Source: Ectocarpus siliculosus (Eukaryota; Sar; Phaeophyceae; Ectocarpales; Ectocarpaceae). From it: 64,000 bases of DNA. The stretch spans positions 140,025 through 204,024 of the forward strand of contig FN649751.1 in the NCBI GenBank assembly GCA_000310025.1, read 5' to 3'. The notes beneath the pieces are model-generated. The model was given only the letters and a program-made list of their open reading frames with translations. It was not told the DNA's origin and ran no database searches. Every line of letters starts with the position of its first letter. Within the stretch, counting starts at the first letter, position 1. The position numbers were made by a program, and so were the translations under genes. Below, in pieces: positions 25,198-36,973 of the stretch.

Positions 25198-27072
25198 GTG
25201 AACCACGTTTGGCATCAAGGCATCCATATTATTCCTTTGTTGGGTTCCCCCGTTAACGCTGTTTCGTCATTGCCTACATACCGAGAGCAAGTATTAATGT
25301 GTCGACAACACGTCCCCTCTTCCATTGTCGTTGGTCATCGTGAGGACACCTTGCTGACTGCAAGAGCTCCATCGACTGTCGTGCTCAAGCCCAAATCCAC
25401 CTTTGGCGTCAGCGGAAGGATGCATTCGATTTCGGAAAACTCTAGACGAGACTAACCCTATTTCGGTACAGTCACTGTTTCGCTGCAGTAATCGAAAATC
25501 GAAAATCGGTTCATGGAGTATGGCATCAGTACCATTGGATGTAGGCAACCTGCGACGATACTTCTGTGCCTTGCATGTTAAGGAACAGCACCGACAATCG
25601 ATGTTCACTACCCTCTACAGCAGTAGGCCATGGTATGGACGTACTTGTCCTGTGTGCACAGCTGGAGCACCTCTCGCATATTTGGTGCCAACGAACTATA
25701 ATACCAAAGCGCTCGAGTTCTTTAGCCCACGTGAATCGCTGCACCGTTTCCTCAGTCCTTGTGGTGACACTGAAAAATACATGCTTCCTGGCGTGGATGC
25801 GCCATTCTGCGCAAGTTTAAAAACGTGGCATACCAACGAGTAGTTCGTAGCGTGCCCCGACTGCTGTTGTTCCCACACCGCAACTACGAAGGTATCCACG
25901 CGGTACAATGGATAGGATATGTATCTGCGCTGTTGTCAACACCTTCACGCTTTTTGATTCAAACAGCACCACCTAGCCGTGAGCTTGTGTGTGAGATAGT
26001 CTACAGTAGACAGCAAGAGCATGGTCGGGTGTATAGCCAAGACTCCCTCATTTCTGTAAGTAGTTCGCCCCCTCCCCCCCTACCGGTATCATCCGCAGCG
26101 GCAGGGGCGGGGAGCAGGCCGCCAACGCTGTGGTGACTACCAATGGTTGATTCCTTGAAGAAGGGTTGATGCGTACAACATCAGCAATGAAACACCGCCT
26201 GGCTGGGCGGAGCAAGCGAAACTCAAACATCCCGCTCCTGGTAGATACATTCACGGATATACTGGTATATTTTGGTAGTGGAGCTCTCCCTCTCGCCCTT
26301 TTGGCTCGCAATTGCAAGCGAATTACTTGCCAGCCACCCTTTTCCCCCAACAGGCTCAAGCCCAACAGCAGCACACACGCATGTTGCCTCGGCAAGCGAT
26401 GGAATCGCTGGTGCTGGTGCTGGTGCTGATGGCTGTGGCGTGCATTGAAGTGCGACGACACGGTCGGTCACAGCGAGAGCGCGAGGGAGATTCATGTTTC
26501 TTTTCCGGCAAACACGTAATACACAGACACAACAAACTCACATGATGTCCGCAGGTGCGGGTAATGCGACACGCCGAACAGCAATGCGTTGGCACCGCTT
26601 GCTTGCAGGAAAGCCACGACGTAGGCTAAGCCGACCGGCGCCATGGATCCCGGATACCAAGGCTCTGATGCAAAAGCCTCTCAGGCGCCGCGTGCACCTC
26701 AGCGCGACAACAACAGCAGCGACGTTTAAATCGAATTCTCCACCTCGCTGACTCTCCAAAGCTGCAACCTCTGCTGACACCCGGCAGTATGTAGGCACTG
26801 CTGCAGTGGATCGTGGCACGCTGGACTTAGCTGAGCGACAGGGATTCCCCGAACGCGCCTAACCTTAACCTTTCCACCTCCAGCGAGAGTTGTGTCCTGA
26901 GTTGGTCAGTGAAGTCACTGATGATTCGCCCATGGGGGCACCCGCAGACTGTTTTTGCGGGGTACCCTAATTCTGTGAAATTCAAGTTGACCGTCTCACA
27001 TCATCCCACCTCACCTGCCGCATAACGGTAGCGGTTCTTGCGAGTGACTAACCTTCTCGTTGATGTACCGCG
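25198..27072. other. Spacer upstream of ABI, no supported gene
   Basis: Several open frames without ATG or recognisable domain occur (for example 25403-25843 plus and 26048-26461 minus). No splice-consistent model emerges. The segment should contain the ABI promoter and possibly the 5' end of the divergent ABC gene. Confidence 0.5.
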
Positions 27073-27321
27073 ATGCGGGTGGTGATTCCTGACTTGACCG
27101 CCACTCCGCAACAAGCGATAGAGACCCTGCTCGCGATCCTGATACTGGTGGTGTTGCTGCGGCAGTCGTACTGCTGGTGCTGCGTCAGGATTGGCGTGGA
27201 GGCGGAAGTTGCGGACGACCGCGGCGAGCTGCACGCGACGTACCGGGTGCGCCGAAAGAGGAGGGGGAGAGACGACGAGCTCGAGGAAGAGGAGGAGGCG
27301 CTGTTCCCGCAGGAGGCCTGA
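27073..27321 (+). CDS. 82-codon ORF in the presumed ABI leader (uORF or small membrane protein)
   Basis: It starts with an ATG at 27073 and stops with TGA 6 bp before the ABI start codon. Residues 15-36 are hydrophobic (ETLLAILILVVLLRQSYCWCC), followed by a charged tail with RRKRRGRDDELEEEEE. If it is in the same transcript as ABI it would be an upstream ORF able to limit ABI translation. It could equally be untranslated leader. Family unknown. Confidence 0.35.
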   Translation: MRVVIPDLTATPQQAIETLLAILILVVLLRQSYCWCCVRIGVEAEVADDRGELHATYRVRRKRRGRDDELEEEEEALFPQEA

Positions 27322-27327
27322 GGAGGG

Positions 27328-30300
27328 ATGGAGAGAAACGGGGTGGAGGAGATGAACCAGCTGGGAGGGAGCGGGGGAACGATACAGCTCGCTCTTGATG
27401 CTCTCAAGGAGAAGAAGGGCAGCGTGGACCAGGTGAGGCACCACCCCTTTCAGCTGCCGTTGCATACATACCATTGCAACATAATCGGATGGAAAGAGAC
27501 TGCTGTGTCGAAAGCGGGAGAGACAAGGACAGAGCCCACATGATGAAAGACTTCCCACTACCAAGCATTCTCCTGGCAAGGACTGAGAGGTCGTTTAGCG
27601 ACAGCCCCCGGCCGATATGGCAGACGTTAGGAACCTCACACACCCTCTGGCAAAACGTAGCCCCCAGATTCCATTTCCGCTCGAAGAGGCTCCGTGACAT
27701 CTATCTCGGTTTTCCCACGTCTTACCGTACATTATGTTGTGTGCAACTTTTCTCTGCAGGCGGAAGGGAGCTCCCTTGTGTGTTTGTCGCCTTCACTCCG
27801 CTCTAGGAAAGACCGTCCAGGATTCCGCACGTGTTGCAATCGCTGCTTTGAGTTGTTTTAGGCAAAAGCCGCTTGTGCACACACAAACGTACGTCAGGTT
27901 TTTAGTTTTTGCCCAAGAGAGACCCCCGCTTTCTTGTCTTTCTTGTTGGGGGTTTTACCATTTTGTCATAGGGATGGGCTGTAGGGCGGAATTCATCTAT
28001 GACGTGTCCTGCTGTGTAGTAGGATGAACAACACCATAGACGTGATATGCCTACTCCAACCAACATCACTGCTTGAATAACAATATAGACCGTTATGCAT
28101 ATTCTTGCCAGATGGATCGATCAATCATTTAGGTTTCGCAACAAGTTCAACTTGTGTGTTTGGCCAAGGCGGCGTTTTACGGTTTGAAAAAGCATGAATG
28201 TGAAGGCGTGTGTGTCACCCAAGCGTTGGGCGAGAGGGGGATAGAGAGAGATAGAGGAGCTCATTTCGTGATCACAAGCGGATTCCGCTAGAACCTTGAT
28301 AGTTGCCTCGAGCAAGTGTTTGAGGACACACATATTCCACACTCGTGTTCTCGTTCATGGCCAACCACAAGACTGACGTCTTGTCATTGGTCAGCCAAAT
28401 GAAGGGAAACACACACACGGTCAGTTACAAGCTGCCCACAGCAGAGCCAGAACGTGCACTTCACACGTGCACACAAGAGGGCCAGCCAACAGCCCATGTT
28501 TCGTGCCTTTTCAGCACCCACCCTGTCGTTGTACAATATACCTACAGCCTTGCACCGGGTTGTATTTCTACTTGTAGGTAAGTGGTTGCCCGAGTGTATG
28601 GAAGGACGCCGGGACCGTTTCCCACACTTTTGTGTTGGATCCTCCTTACATTTTATGTTTTTTTTTTTTTCCATGTCTCTGTGAAGAGTACAGCAAACCT
28701 CTAATGGTCGTTTGCTTGTGACAACGGAGGCACCCGGGACAACAGATGGACCAGTACGGATGTTGGAAGAGGCATCGGAACGGCTTTTCTTCTATGCAGA
28801 CTACACCAACAATATGTGCAGCGCTACTTTCCCCTTTTCCCAGTCTCCTTCTTTGTGTGTTCTTTTGCTGTTCGATGAGATTTGTAGTCGTGACCAAGCA
28901 CGACCAGAAGCCACGACAACAAACACAGACGGGCGCAGACGGCAAAGGTTGCCACAGAAAGGGGGGAAATGGATGCTCGTTGCTCCGTTGTCGGCTCTCG
29001 CTTGAGCTGATTGTGATGGCCACAACCCTGTGACACTCGTGCGATATTGTGTATCACCAGCAACTTGAGAAAACGAATTTACACACAAGAACCCGTCACT
29101 ACGCAAGACTTTAGTCTAGTGGTTAAGAAGTCGAAGGGCCCGATTTTCATGAAGAGAAAGAAACTTTAACTTTACTCACCCACACTTGTTTCACTTATTG
29201 TACAGGTTCGCTGTTGGTTTTCCCCACTGATCGAATACGGAGCGGTGGTGGTGCAACACGAAGAGTTTCGTAAATGGGTGGCAGGCTCTTTACCCAAACC
29301 TTGCTTTTGCTCGCCCATCTCTGCCGGCGATGTACGGACGTGAACACGCAGGTGGTGGACTATTGCGAAAGCTCTTACCTGGAGCCGGGTGCCAACAAGA
29401 GAGAGGTAAAGGTCTTTCCGTGCAAAGATAGAAATATGCATACATCCGGTCCTTCCTTATATACCTACCCCCTCCTCGTCAACGGCTAATACTTGGGGTT
29501 GGGTTATGTTCGATAGGGGACGCCGTGCATGTGAACGACCGGGGGGTGGAAAGGCAAGAGCGCCCAACATGGAGCCGTATTCGCGCACGCGCGGTAGCGA
29601 TGCAGGCGCCTGGCGGATGCGTGGGCGCGGGGCTATCGCACCGTCCGTTGCGGTCGGTGTACAGAGACGTGATACACAGCAGCAGCACACGGAAGGTCGT
29701 CGCAACCGCGGCTAGTGTGCCAGTGTGACAGTACGTTCGAAACCCGGAGCAGTATGTGCTATACACAACAAGTCTCGGGTGGTCTTATACTCGTCGGCAA
29801 GACGACAAGGTATCGTCACTACCACGATGTCAGGGTTCCGGGATAATCCGGGGAGGAGAGGCACGCGATCGCCAGCAAACTCCGGAAGTCTGGGTTTCCT
29901 GGATTCTGACGAGTATTGGACTACCCTAGACTTGTTGTATTCTCATGAGTGTGTTGTGTGGAAAATGTGGGCGTGAGCGCGTCGGCTATTGATACTAACC
30001 AGACCATTCTGAGGGGCTGACGTGGTCGGAGTGGAATGTGTGCAGGGGAGGGTGAGGTAGCGGGCATTCCGCGAGCCGAAATACTTGCGCTTACGACGTC
30101 GCATGCAAATCTCTTTGGTTTTGCCGTGATCGCCTTTCATTTTTCTTTCGCAAGGTATGGTTGAGAACGGAGGAGTACCTCAAGGACGCCCTCGGATCGG
30201 TTGTGGCCGATATCGAGGACATGGCCATCAATCTCTTGACCTTCGTCAACGCACAGGTGAAGCACATCTCGTAGACATGAAAAGGTTCGCGTTCGCGTTC

Positions 30301-33300
30301 CATCATCGAGCTGTAGTTTAAGACTTGGTTTTTGGAGACGGGGGTGTCGTGTCCTATGCTTGTCGAGCGTGGACTTTCGATCCGTCTCGTCATAACAGTA
30401 GTTTGTACCAGTTAGTATTCTACCGCAGTAGAGTAGAAGGCACCGGCGGTCGAGGTTTGGGAAGAGAGGCTCGACAAGAGTCAGATTTAGTGTACGCAGC
30501 AGTAATCGAGCTGCCTGACGCGGTACCGCCGGGGCTGTTCCAAGCACTGTCTGTCACCCGCACCGTTGAGCCAAGAACGTTTCTCCTGTCGAGCCCCGAG
30601 AGAAAGCTCCTCCGCCGACCCGGCTTCCTTTGCCGTCGTCGCCGCAACTCCCTCGTTGCATGTCGATATACGCACACGCCCTCAGGCCGAGGCCGTGGAG
30701 AAGGTGACGTCGGACGTTGTCATTGCCAAGACCCGGCTCAACCGTGCCCGGGAGCAGAGCGCGGCGACACGCCTCCTCGAGCTCCGAAGGGCCGCGGGCG
30801 AGACCCCGGCGCGGCAGAAGATCGTCGTGCTCACGGGGTCGGAGCGGCCGACGAAGTGCCGGCCGCTGCCCCCACGGCGCCGGATATCTCTCAAGGAGAA
30901 GCTCGGGGGCATCTACGCCGACGAGCCGCCGTCGTCGCTGTCTCTGGCTTCGGACTCGGGTACGCTGCCTGGGAGCGCCGCCGCGGGGTTGGGGGACGCG
31001 GGCAGCGTCGCGGAAACGGCCGACATGTGGGGGGAGCACAACAGCAGCCCGTCCTCTTCGAGGGTGGGCGGGATATCAGACCTGCCTTCTCCGTCCGTTG
31101 GCGGCGATGGCGGCGGGTCTCCCAGGTCGTTTAAGCCCGACGGCTCCTCGGCCTCTCCGGCGGCTTCGCCGAGGGAAGCAGCGGCCGGCGGCGGCGATAG
31201 CGCGAGCAAGAAGGACCGCTTGGACCTGGCGGCCGCGGCTCGGAAGGCGGTCGCTCCGGTCCCGGTGCCGACCATGGCGCCGCCGCCGCCCGCCCGCGAC
31301 CCCGTCGTGATGAACAAGCGCCTGTCGGCGAAGCAAGCACGGCCGGCGGGCGGCGCGGTCGGGGCCCCGCCTCCGCTCGTGTCGCGGGCCAAGCCGGGAG
31401 CGCCACCGCCGTTGCTTTCGCAGGCGGGCCGTGGCTCCTCGATGTCGAGCGTGTCCTCCCGGCCTGAGGGAGGGAGTAAGCCGCTCCCGCCGCCTCCGCC
31501 GCCGCAGCAGCAGCCGCCGGCGTCGTCGCTCTTTTCGGTACCCGAGGCGCAGACGCCCGCTCCTCCTCTTCCGCCCCCTCCCCCGCCGCCGAAAGCCTCT
31601 TCGCAAGCGGCGGCGTCTCCACCGCCCCCCCCGCCGCCCCCGCCGCCAGTTAAGCAAGGCGAGTGCGATGACCACCTTATTTTTTTCGGCTGCTGTTGGT
31701 GTGTGCAGTCAGTGTCTCGGTACGACGAGTTAGCCTGCGAGTCAGTTGGGTTTGCAGGATCGTTATTTTTGATATCCCGATGTTAGGAGAGTGATTTCTG
31801 TTTCGGGTGGGGCGGAACACAATGAACAGATGGTATGACTTTATGGCTCGCGATTTGCGACTCCATTACGTCTGTGCCATGCCATGCCCACCCCCCGTGC
31901 CCCGACAGAGTGTACCTCCGCTATCCTTGTGTTGTGTTGTGGCCACGAGGCTCCGTGCGAGAGCTGCTGGAGTGACCTGATGTTTCATGGTCAAGAGCTG
32001 GCGCCAAGGAGAGAGAACGGCATTTGCCCTGCCGTGTGCAACAACACATTGGGTGCTGAAATGAAGTGCCTGTACAATGAACTCCATCCGGTCGATGCTA
32101 GAGCCTGATGCATGTACAGTACCTCCCAACACATGACGGCTTCGATCTGATGATGCGCCCCAGTTGATACGGCAACAAGGCTGCTGTGGACACTCGGCCC
32201 TCGGGCCTGACACTGCTGTCCTTTCTTGCTCGGGACGGCATCACAGCCGAGGGTGGAGTGTTGACTGCAGTATTGTTGCCGTATCCGGATGGGTATCAAC
32301 GGGGTCGTATCGCCGTCATCCGGAGCCGTCTTGTTCCGAGAGATGCTGTAGACGAATCAGCCGATGGCGATCAAGGGGGAATGATTGTACAGCCACTTCA
32401 TTCACCCGCCCAGCGTGTACCAACGACCGCTCTAGTGTTGGAAGTTTCGAATTTTGACCAAGGCAGCAGCGGGCGCTATTCTTGAAGGAGATATCGTAGA
32501 TTTGTAAAACTGTTTCATTACCAGGTTTGGTGAACGTCAACCCCCCCCCCCCTTGTCCCCTGCCCTGCTTGCCCCCCCAGATGGAGCCCCCCGCCCCCCT
32601 CCCCCTCCACCGGTCGTTTCGCAAGCGCCGCCGCCGCTGCCACGGGCATCGTCGGCTCCACCTCCGCCCCCGCCCCCGCCAGCGCCACAAGGCAAGTTAA
32701 TTTGTCCTGGCCAGATCTTTGGATGATGTGGCATGACCCCCGATGCTGCCGGAAGCCGGGATACCTCCCAACCCGGGGTGCTGGTGCGCGATTAATTGGC
32801 CCTTCATCGTCAATAGTGGCGTAGTGATATGAACTTCCCCCGCGCCATTGAAGTGCACTTCGATGGTGTCCACTGCTTTCTAACCCAAGGCAAACGAAAA
32901 CAAACTATTCTCCCCCTTTCCTTTCGTTTCCCCTTTCAGCTGGCCGCCCACAGGGTGTTGCCCCTCCGCCACCGCCGCCGCCGAAGTCGGCTCCTTCCCA
33001 GCCCCCTCCGCCTCCTCTGCCGGGTGCTTCCCAACCGCCCCCGCCGCCGCCGCCGCCGCCGCCGCCGATACCGGCTTCTTCTCAACAGCCACCGCCGCCG
33101 CCGCCGCCGCCGCCGGTGCCGTCACTACCCCAAGGTGAGGGCAACGTGGCTGAATGTACCGGGCCCCTTGATCAAGTATTTTTTTTGTTTTGGGATCATG
33201 TTGAGCGGGATATATGCTTTGAATGGGTGGGGCACCGTGTGGGGCGTGTTGCCTTTGCGTGGGCCTCTTGTCTTGTGTGGTATCATGATACGGTACGGCT

Positions 33301-34080
33301 CCTCGTGCCCATCTCCATGCGAGAGACCGAGCATCGGAACCAAACTGACAAGGGCAGTTAGTTATTGCACCAGTGTTTAACAACGGGGAAGCAAGCAGCG
33401 TGCAGACAATATATACGGTTTTGATTCCGCAACACCCTTGTGAACGACAGTCGTAAGGTTAGAAGGAAAATCCCCGATGTGCAGGGCACGAGGGACGCCG
33501 GCATTATGTTGTCACAACCAAGGCGCGTGGTATGTCATGCACCTGACCTAAAGAAAAAAGTCAGCGAGAACGACGTCGACGTGCCCAACCTCTCCTCTCT
33601 TTTCCCTCCTCGTTCCCTGCAGGTGGAGCACCGCCTCCCCCGCCGCCCCCCCCGCCGCCAGTACCCCAGGGTGAGATGAGACAGATTTGCGTGTGGTTCT
33701 TTTTGTGCTCTTCCCAGTTCTTCGCGTGATGAAGACCTACGCTTGATTTGATTTTGGACAGCCCGAAAGTACGGTTGGTGTTTTGCCGTGCATGATGTAC
33801 ACTACTGGTACTGTTTTAAGAACAGTTTAACATGTCGAAAATGCGCCCAAGGACCCCTCCCAAACCCGTCAATATCCGGTATTTCGTTCTTGTTGGATAC
33901 GTGAGCAATGAGCAAACTTCGTCGTCTGCATTCTCCATCCAAAGACATTGGAGAGTCACGCACACGCAATCCTCCCCCCCCCCCCTCTTCTGTGCTTGTC
34001 CTTGTCTCCCCCCCCTCCGCCGTGCAGCCCGCCCCCCTGTCCCACCTCCTCCCCCCCCGCCGCCGCCGCCGCCATCGTAA
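27328..34080 (+). CDS. ABI: Abl-interactor-like (ABI) subunit of the WAVE/SCAR complex, polyproline tail
   Basis: ABI proteins hold the pentameric WAVE/SCAR regulatory complex together and thereby control Arp2/3 actin branching at membranes. Exons: 27328-27432, 29352-29405, 30155-30256, 30686-31658, 32581-32691, 32940-33134, 33623-33670, 34028-34080, making 1641 nt (546 aa) in consistent phase. Residues about 20-130 match the helical ABI core: ALDALKEKKGSVDQ, VVDYCESSYLEPGANKRE, an EEYLKDALGSVVADIEDMA helix and a second helix around AEAVEKVTSDVVIAKTRLNRAREQ. A basic stretch with LPPRRRISLKEKLGGIY follows (about 155-175). From about residue 260 the protein is Ser/Gly/Pro-rich with long proline runs and ends in polyproline-Ser. 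No SH3 domain is present, unlike animal ABI and like plant ABI-like proteins. Introns after exons 4 and 5 appear to have GC donors. Intron 1 is about 1.9 kb. The family assignment rests on the helical core. Confidence 0.85.
31659..32580 (+). other. Intron with apparent GC donor (ABI intron 4)
   Basis: The exon ends CCA GTT AAG CAA G, followed by GCGAGT. Phase 1 is required because the next exon (G + AT GGA GCC CCC) is proline-rich only in that frame. No GT donor in phase 1 is close by. Confidence 0.65.
32692..32939 (+). other. Intron with apparent GC donor (ABI intron 5)
   Basis: The exon ends GCG CCA CAA G, followed by GCAAGT, the textbook GC-donor consensus. The next exon continues the polyproline frame from CTTTCAG/CT GGC CGC CCA. 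Confidence 0.75.
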
Positions 34081-36517
34081 GGTTGGCCAAGATCGCCTAG
34101 CCGAAAGTAGTGGTCGGCAAAACAAGTATTGGGGGGGTGCGATGAAGACAGATTTTGTTTTCGGTAGCCAATCATTGGTCGGCTTTTCAGGCCTTTTATG
34201 TACGAACTTCAAAGGCTTATGCGCTGGGAGCCGGGGGTGGGTAGGTGGGCGGATAGGCAACGGGAGCACTCTTGACAAATATGGAGCTGTTGTAGAGCGT
34301 TGTTTGGCACTACTTGTACCGTGTAGGGTGTCCACACATGATTATTTCGCTCACCCTTGGCAGGCATCCATTGCCGCAGGACGTGAATGAGCAGTCGGGT
34401 AGCTTGGCCGTCGCAGATGGCGTACACGTGTGGATCGGTTGGTTTTTTAGTTAGCTCTTTTTTGTGTCTGTTGACCCTTGTCGCCGAAGAAGAAGTAGGT
34501 GTAAGTGGCAATCAAAGAGTCGTTCCGCGGACGTCCTTGATTTGATAACTTGATGTTCTTGGAGTGCTTTGCTGCCGAGCGCACTTTGAGCGGTGCAACC
34601 CCGGCAGGTTGACTGTTTTGTTTTTTTCGCCGGGCGTAACCAACTTGCTTGGGACGAGCGAGAAAGCAGATGGCGTACACGTGTGGATCGGTTGGTATTT
34701 TGGTTAGCTCTCTTTTGTGTCTGTCGACCCTTGTCGCCGAAGAAGAAGTAGGTGTAAGTTGCAATCAAAGAGACGTTCCGCGGACGTCCTTGATTTGATA
34801 ACTCGATGTTCTTGGAGTGCTCTGCTGCCGAGCGCACTTTGAGCGGTGCAACCCCGGCAGGTTGACTGTTTTGTTTTTTTCGCCGGGCGTATCATATGTT
34901 GGTTCTTCCTTGGGACGAGCGAGAAAGCAAGGTCGTGGCCTTCGGTTTCATTCTGTAAGTTTTTGGTTGCCGGAGGAGGCGACCGTCACGTCTTGTCAGG
35001 CTCGTGGTTGCTTCGCTTTGACCATGGATACAATGTTTGCGGGACGGTTAATGCCTACAGGGGGTGGTGTGCGGGGGAGGTTTTGAGAGAGGGGTTCATG
35101 TTTCAGGGGAACGAGTAGGGGGACTGATTTAGGAGCACCGTTGGTGTTGGGAAAAGCGTTTGACGGAGGGTTTTCCGGTGAGGGATGGATGGATGGATTC
35201 AAGGCAGGCTATATTTGGTTGGATTGACCCTTGCACGATGTTGCTGCACGATACGAAAACGACCGGGCACGCAGCGGCAGCATACATGGAGCTGAGTATG
35301 CAAGCAGTAGGAGCAGGTGTCCATGTCATTGTGAGGAAACAAGTAGACACAGAAGACGGACCGTCGAGACGGGGGGTCGGGTCGATGCCCTTGTGTATTT
35401 CTCTAAGATGCATTTGTCCGTTTCAATTGAGTGCTGTAGCACCGCCTGATCGTTGTTCGGGCTGCTATATCCACGCTCATTTACTTCGGGCATGAGGCCG
35501 CACGCGCGTTGATCAGAAGTTGCTGTAATGTGCCCTTGTTGGTAAAATGGCCCGGTGAAAATTCACCATCCTCTAGATAAATGGAGGGCTAAGTAGTTTC
35601 ATGCGATGACGCTGCAAACAAGTTGTTGAATGAGAAGTCTATGTTTCTTCAAATCCTGGCATATCTACACTACATTTACTTTTCCTGATAAAAATATCTA
35701 CACTCCCACAGCAGCCTACAGCAGCAGCACAGTACGCGGCTGCTTTTCAATGGGTTGCGGCGCACAGACTTTTCAAGTCCCAGCGTTCTTTGCACCGGCT
35801 CAGCCATAGGATTTAGTGTTTGCTGTCGTCTCTACATCGTTTGTTCTTGCTTCCATGGGAAGAAAATCGAAAAAGGTGGTTGTTGATGGAACAAACAATG
35901 AGCGGGAGGCAGGGGAGCCTACGCAAACACGAGGGGGTTTACTGTAGGCTCGGCAATTCTGAAGCTTTAGCTTCAGCTTCTCAGACCAATATCCGTGGAA
36001 GTTTCATTCGACTCCCCCACCCCTTGCCCGACCCGGCCCGAAATGCTGATCTCGAGCTACAATGCAGATCTCGCGGAGTCTCGAGTATGGTTCGATGGGA
36101 ATCGCAGATAATTAAAATCTCTCTCCTGTCCCGCTCATTTTGGGGGGAGAGGAAAGAAAGCTAATGGACTGGGGTCCGCTCGCATGCAAGCAAAGAGCAG
36201 AGCCCGTTCTGGGTGATCTCGTCTAGTCTAGGAGTATTTGGCTGTATTCGTGCGTTACCCAGATGTTGTATGTACGTACACTTGGCATTGTAGATTTTCT
36301 CGCGAGAAGAGAAGTAGTGCATATACACAGGGGCGTGGGGAGAATGTTATTGTTTTGTCCACTCGGTGCCGGTCGTGGACTGTTCTTCTTCGGGCGGAAC
36401 TTGAGTAACTCCTTTGCGCAGAAACGTTCTCTACACGAGCCGGCGAGCGTGATAATGAAGGCCGACACCCAGCCACGATATCGGTTCGACGAGACCCCGA
36501 CCGCGCGACCGCAGGCG
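34081..36517. other. Spacer after ABI with a 253-bp tandem duplication
   Basis: Besides the duplication at 34413-34920 there are only short open frames without domains. The ABI 3' untranslated region lies at the left end. Confidence 0.5.
34413..34920 (+). repeat. About 253-bp tandem duplication
   Basis: Copy 1 starts at about 34413 (GCAGATGGCGTACACG) and copy 2 at about 34666. They share AGTAGGTGTAAGT, the CCGCGGACGTCC block and the CGCCGGGCGTA block. Copy 2 has a short insertion near 34891-34905. The Thr/Lys/Ser-rich frames repeated on the minus strand follow from the duplication and are not evidence of coding. Confidence 0.9.
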
Positions 36518-36973
36518 TCACCTTGTACCGCTGCTAACGGATCGCCGTCTGCCGGGTTGGCTCATGTCGTGCGGTAGCCCAGTCCACCCTCCGTCGCCAG
36601 CGTCACGGTAACCTCTCCTATCATCGCCGCTCCTGTCGTCGCCGCTCCCATCAACGGTGGTGCCGCTGCTCCGTTCGTGAGTGCGTGCGTCCCGGCCGTC
36701 CGCCGCCACGGGGAACACATGACTGCCAGTGGTCCCTCTTCTCGCCGCCGGTGCTGCTGCCGATGCTGCCACCCCCGCCACCGCCGGGAGAAAACCCTGC
36801 CGTCGGGGGTCACCACTCTCGTCCCTGATACTGCTACCGATGGTGCTGCGCCCTCCGCGAGTCCCTGCGCCCCGGCCGTCTCCCCCTGTCAGCCCATCGG
36901 GGAGAACTACTTGAGGCGTTTTTTTGTGCGCTTCTTTCCCGCTTAGTTCTTCTTCATTGTAGTATCCTGTCAT
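36518..36973 (-). CDS. Candidate gene or first exon, Gly/Asp/Arg-rich protein of unknown function
   Basis: A 151-codon frame with an ATG at 36973 (MTGYYNEEELSGKEAHKK...) and GC-rich codon use like the certain exons. It is hydrophilic, with repeated SGDD/RSGDDRRG. The last codons read GGT ACA AGG TGA, so ACAAG/GTGACG could also be a splice donor at 36522/36521 and the TGA might be intronic. No family is recognised and no downstream exon is convincing. Confidence 0.35.
   Translation of the reverse strand: MTGYYNEEELSGKEAHKKTPQVVLPDGLTGGDGRGAGTRGGRSTIGSSIRDESGDPRRQGFLPAVAGVAASAAAPAARRGTTGSHVFPVAADGRDARTHERSSGTTVDGSGDDRSGDDRRGYRDAGDGGWTGLPHDMSQPGRRRSVSSGTR

Noticed and set aside
25403-26136. Adjacent plus-strand frames resembling a decayed gene
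   Set aside because: No ATG, no recognised domain, and the stop between them could not be removed by a plausible intron.
30717-31675. Arg-rich frames on both strands over ABI exon 4
   Set aside because: Shadows of the GC-rich proline-coding exon in other frames.
31884-32485. Plus-strand frames inside ABI intron 4
   Set aside because: Not phase-compatible with the proline-rich exons and no recognisable family.
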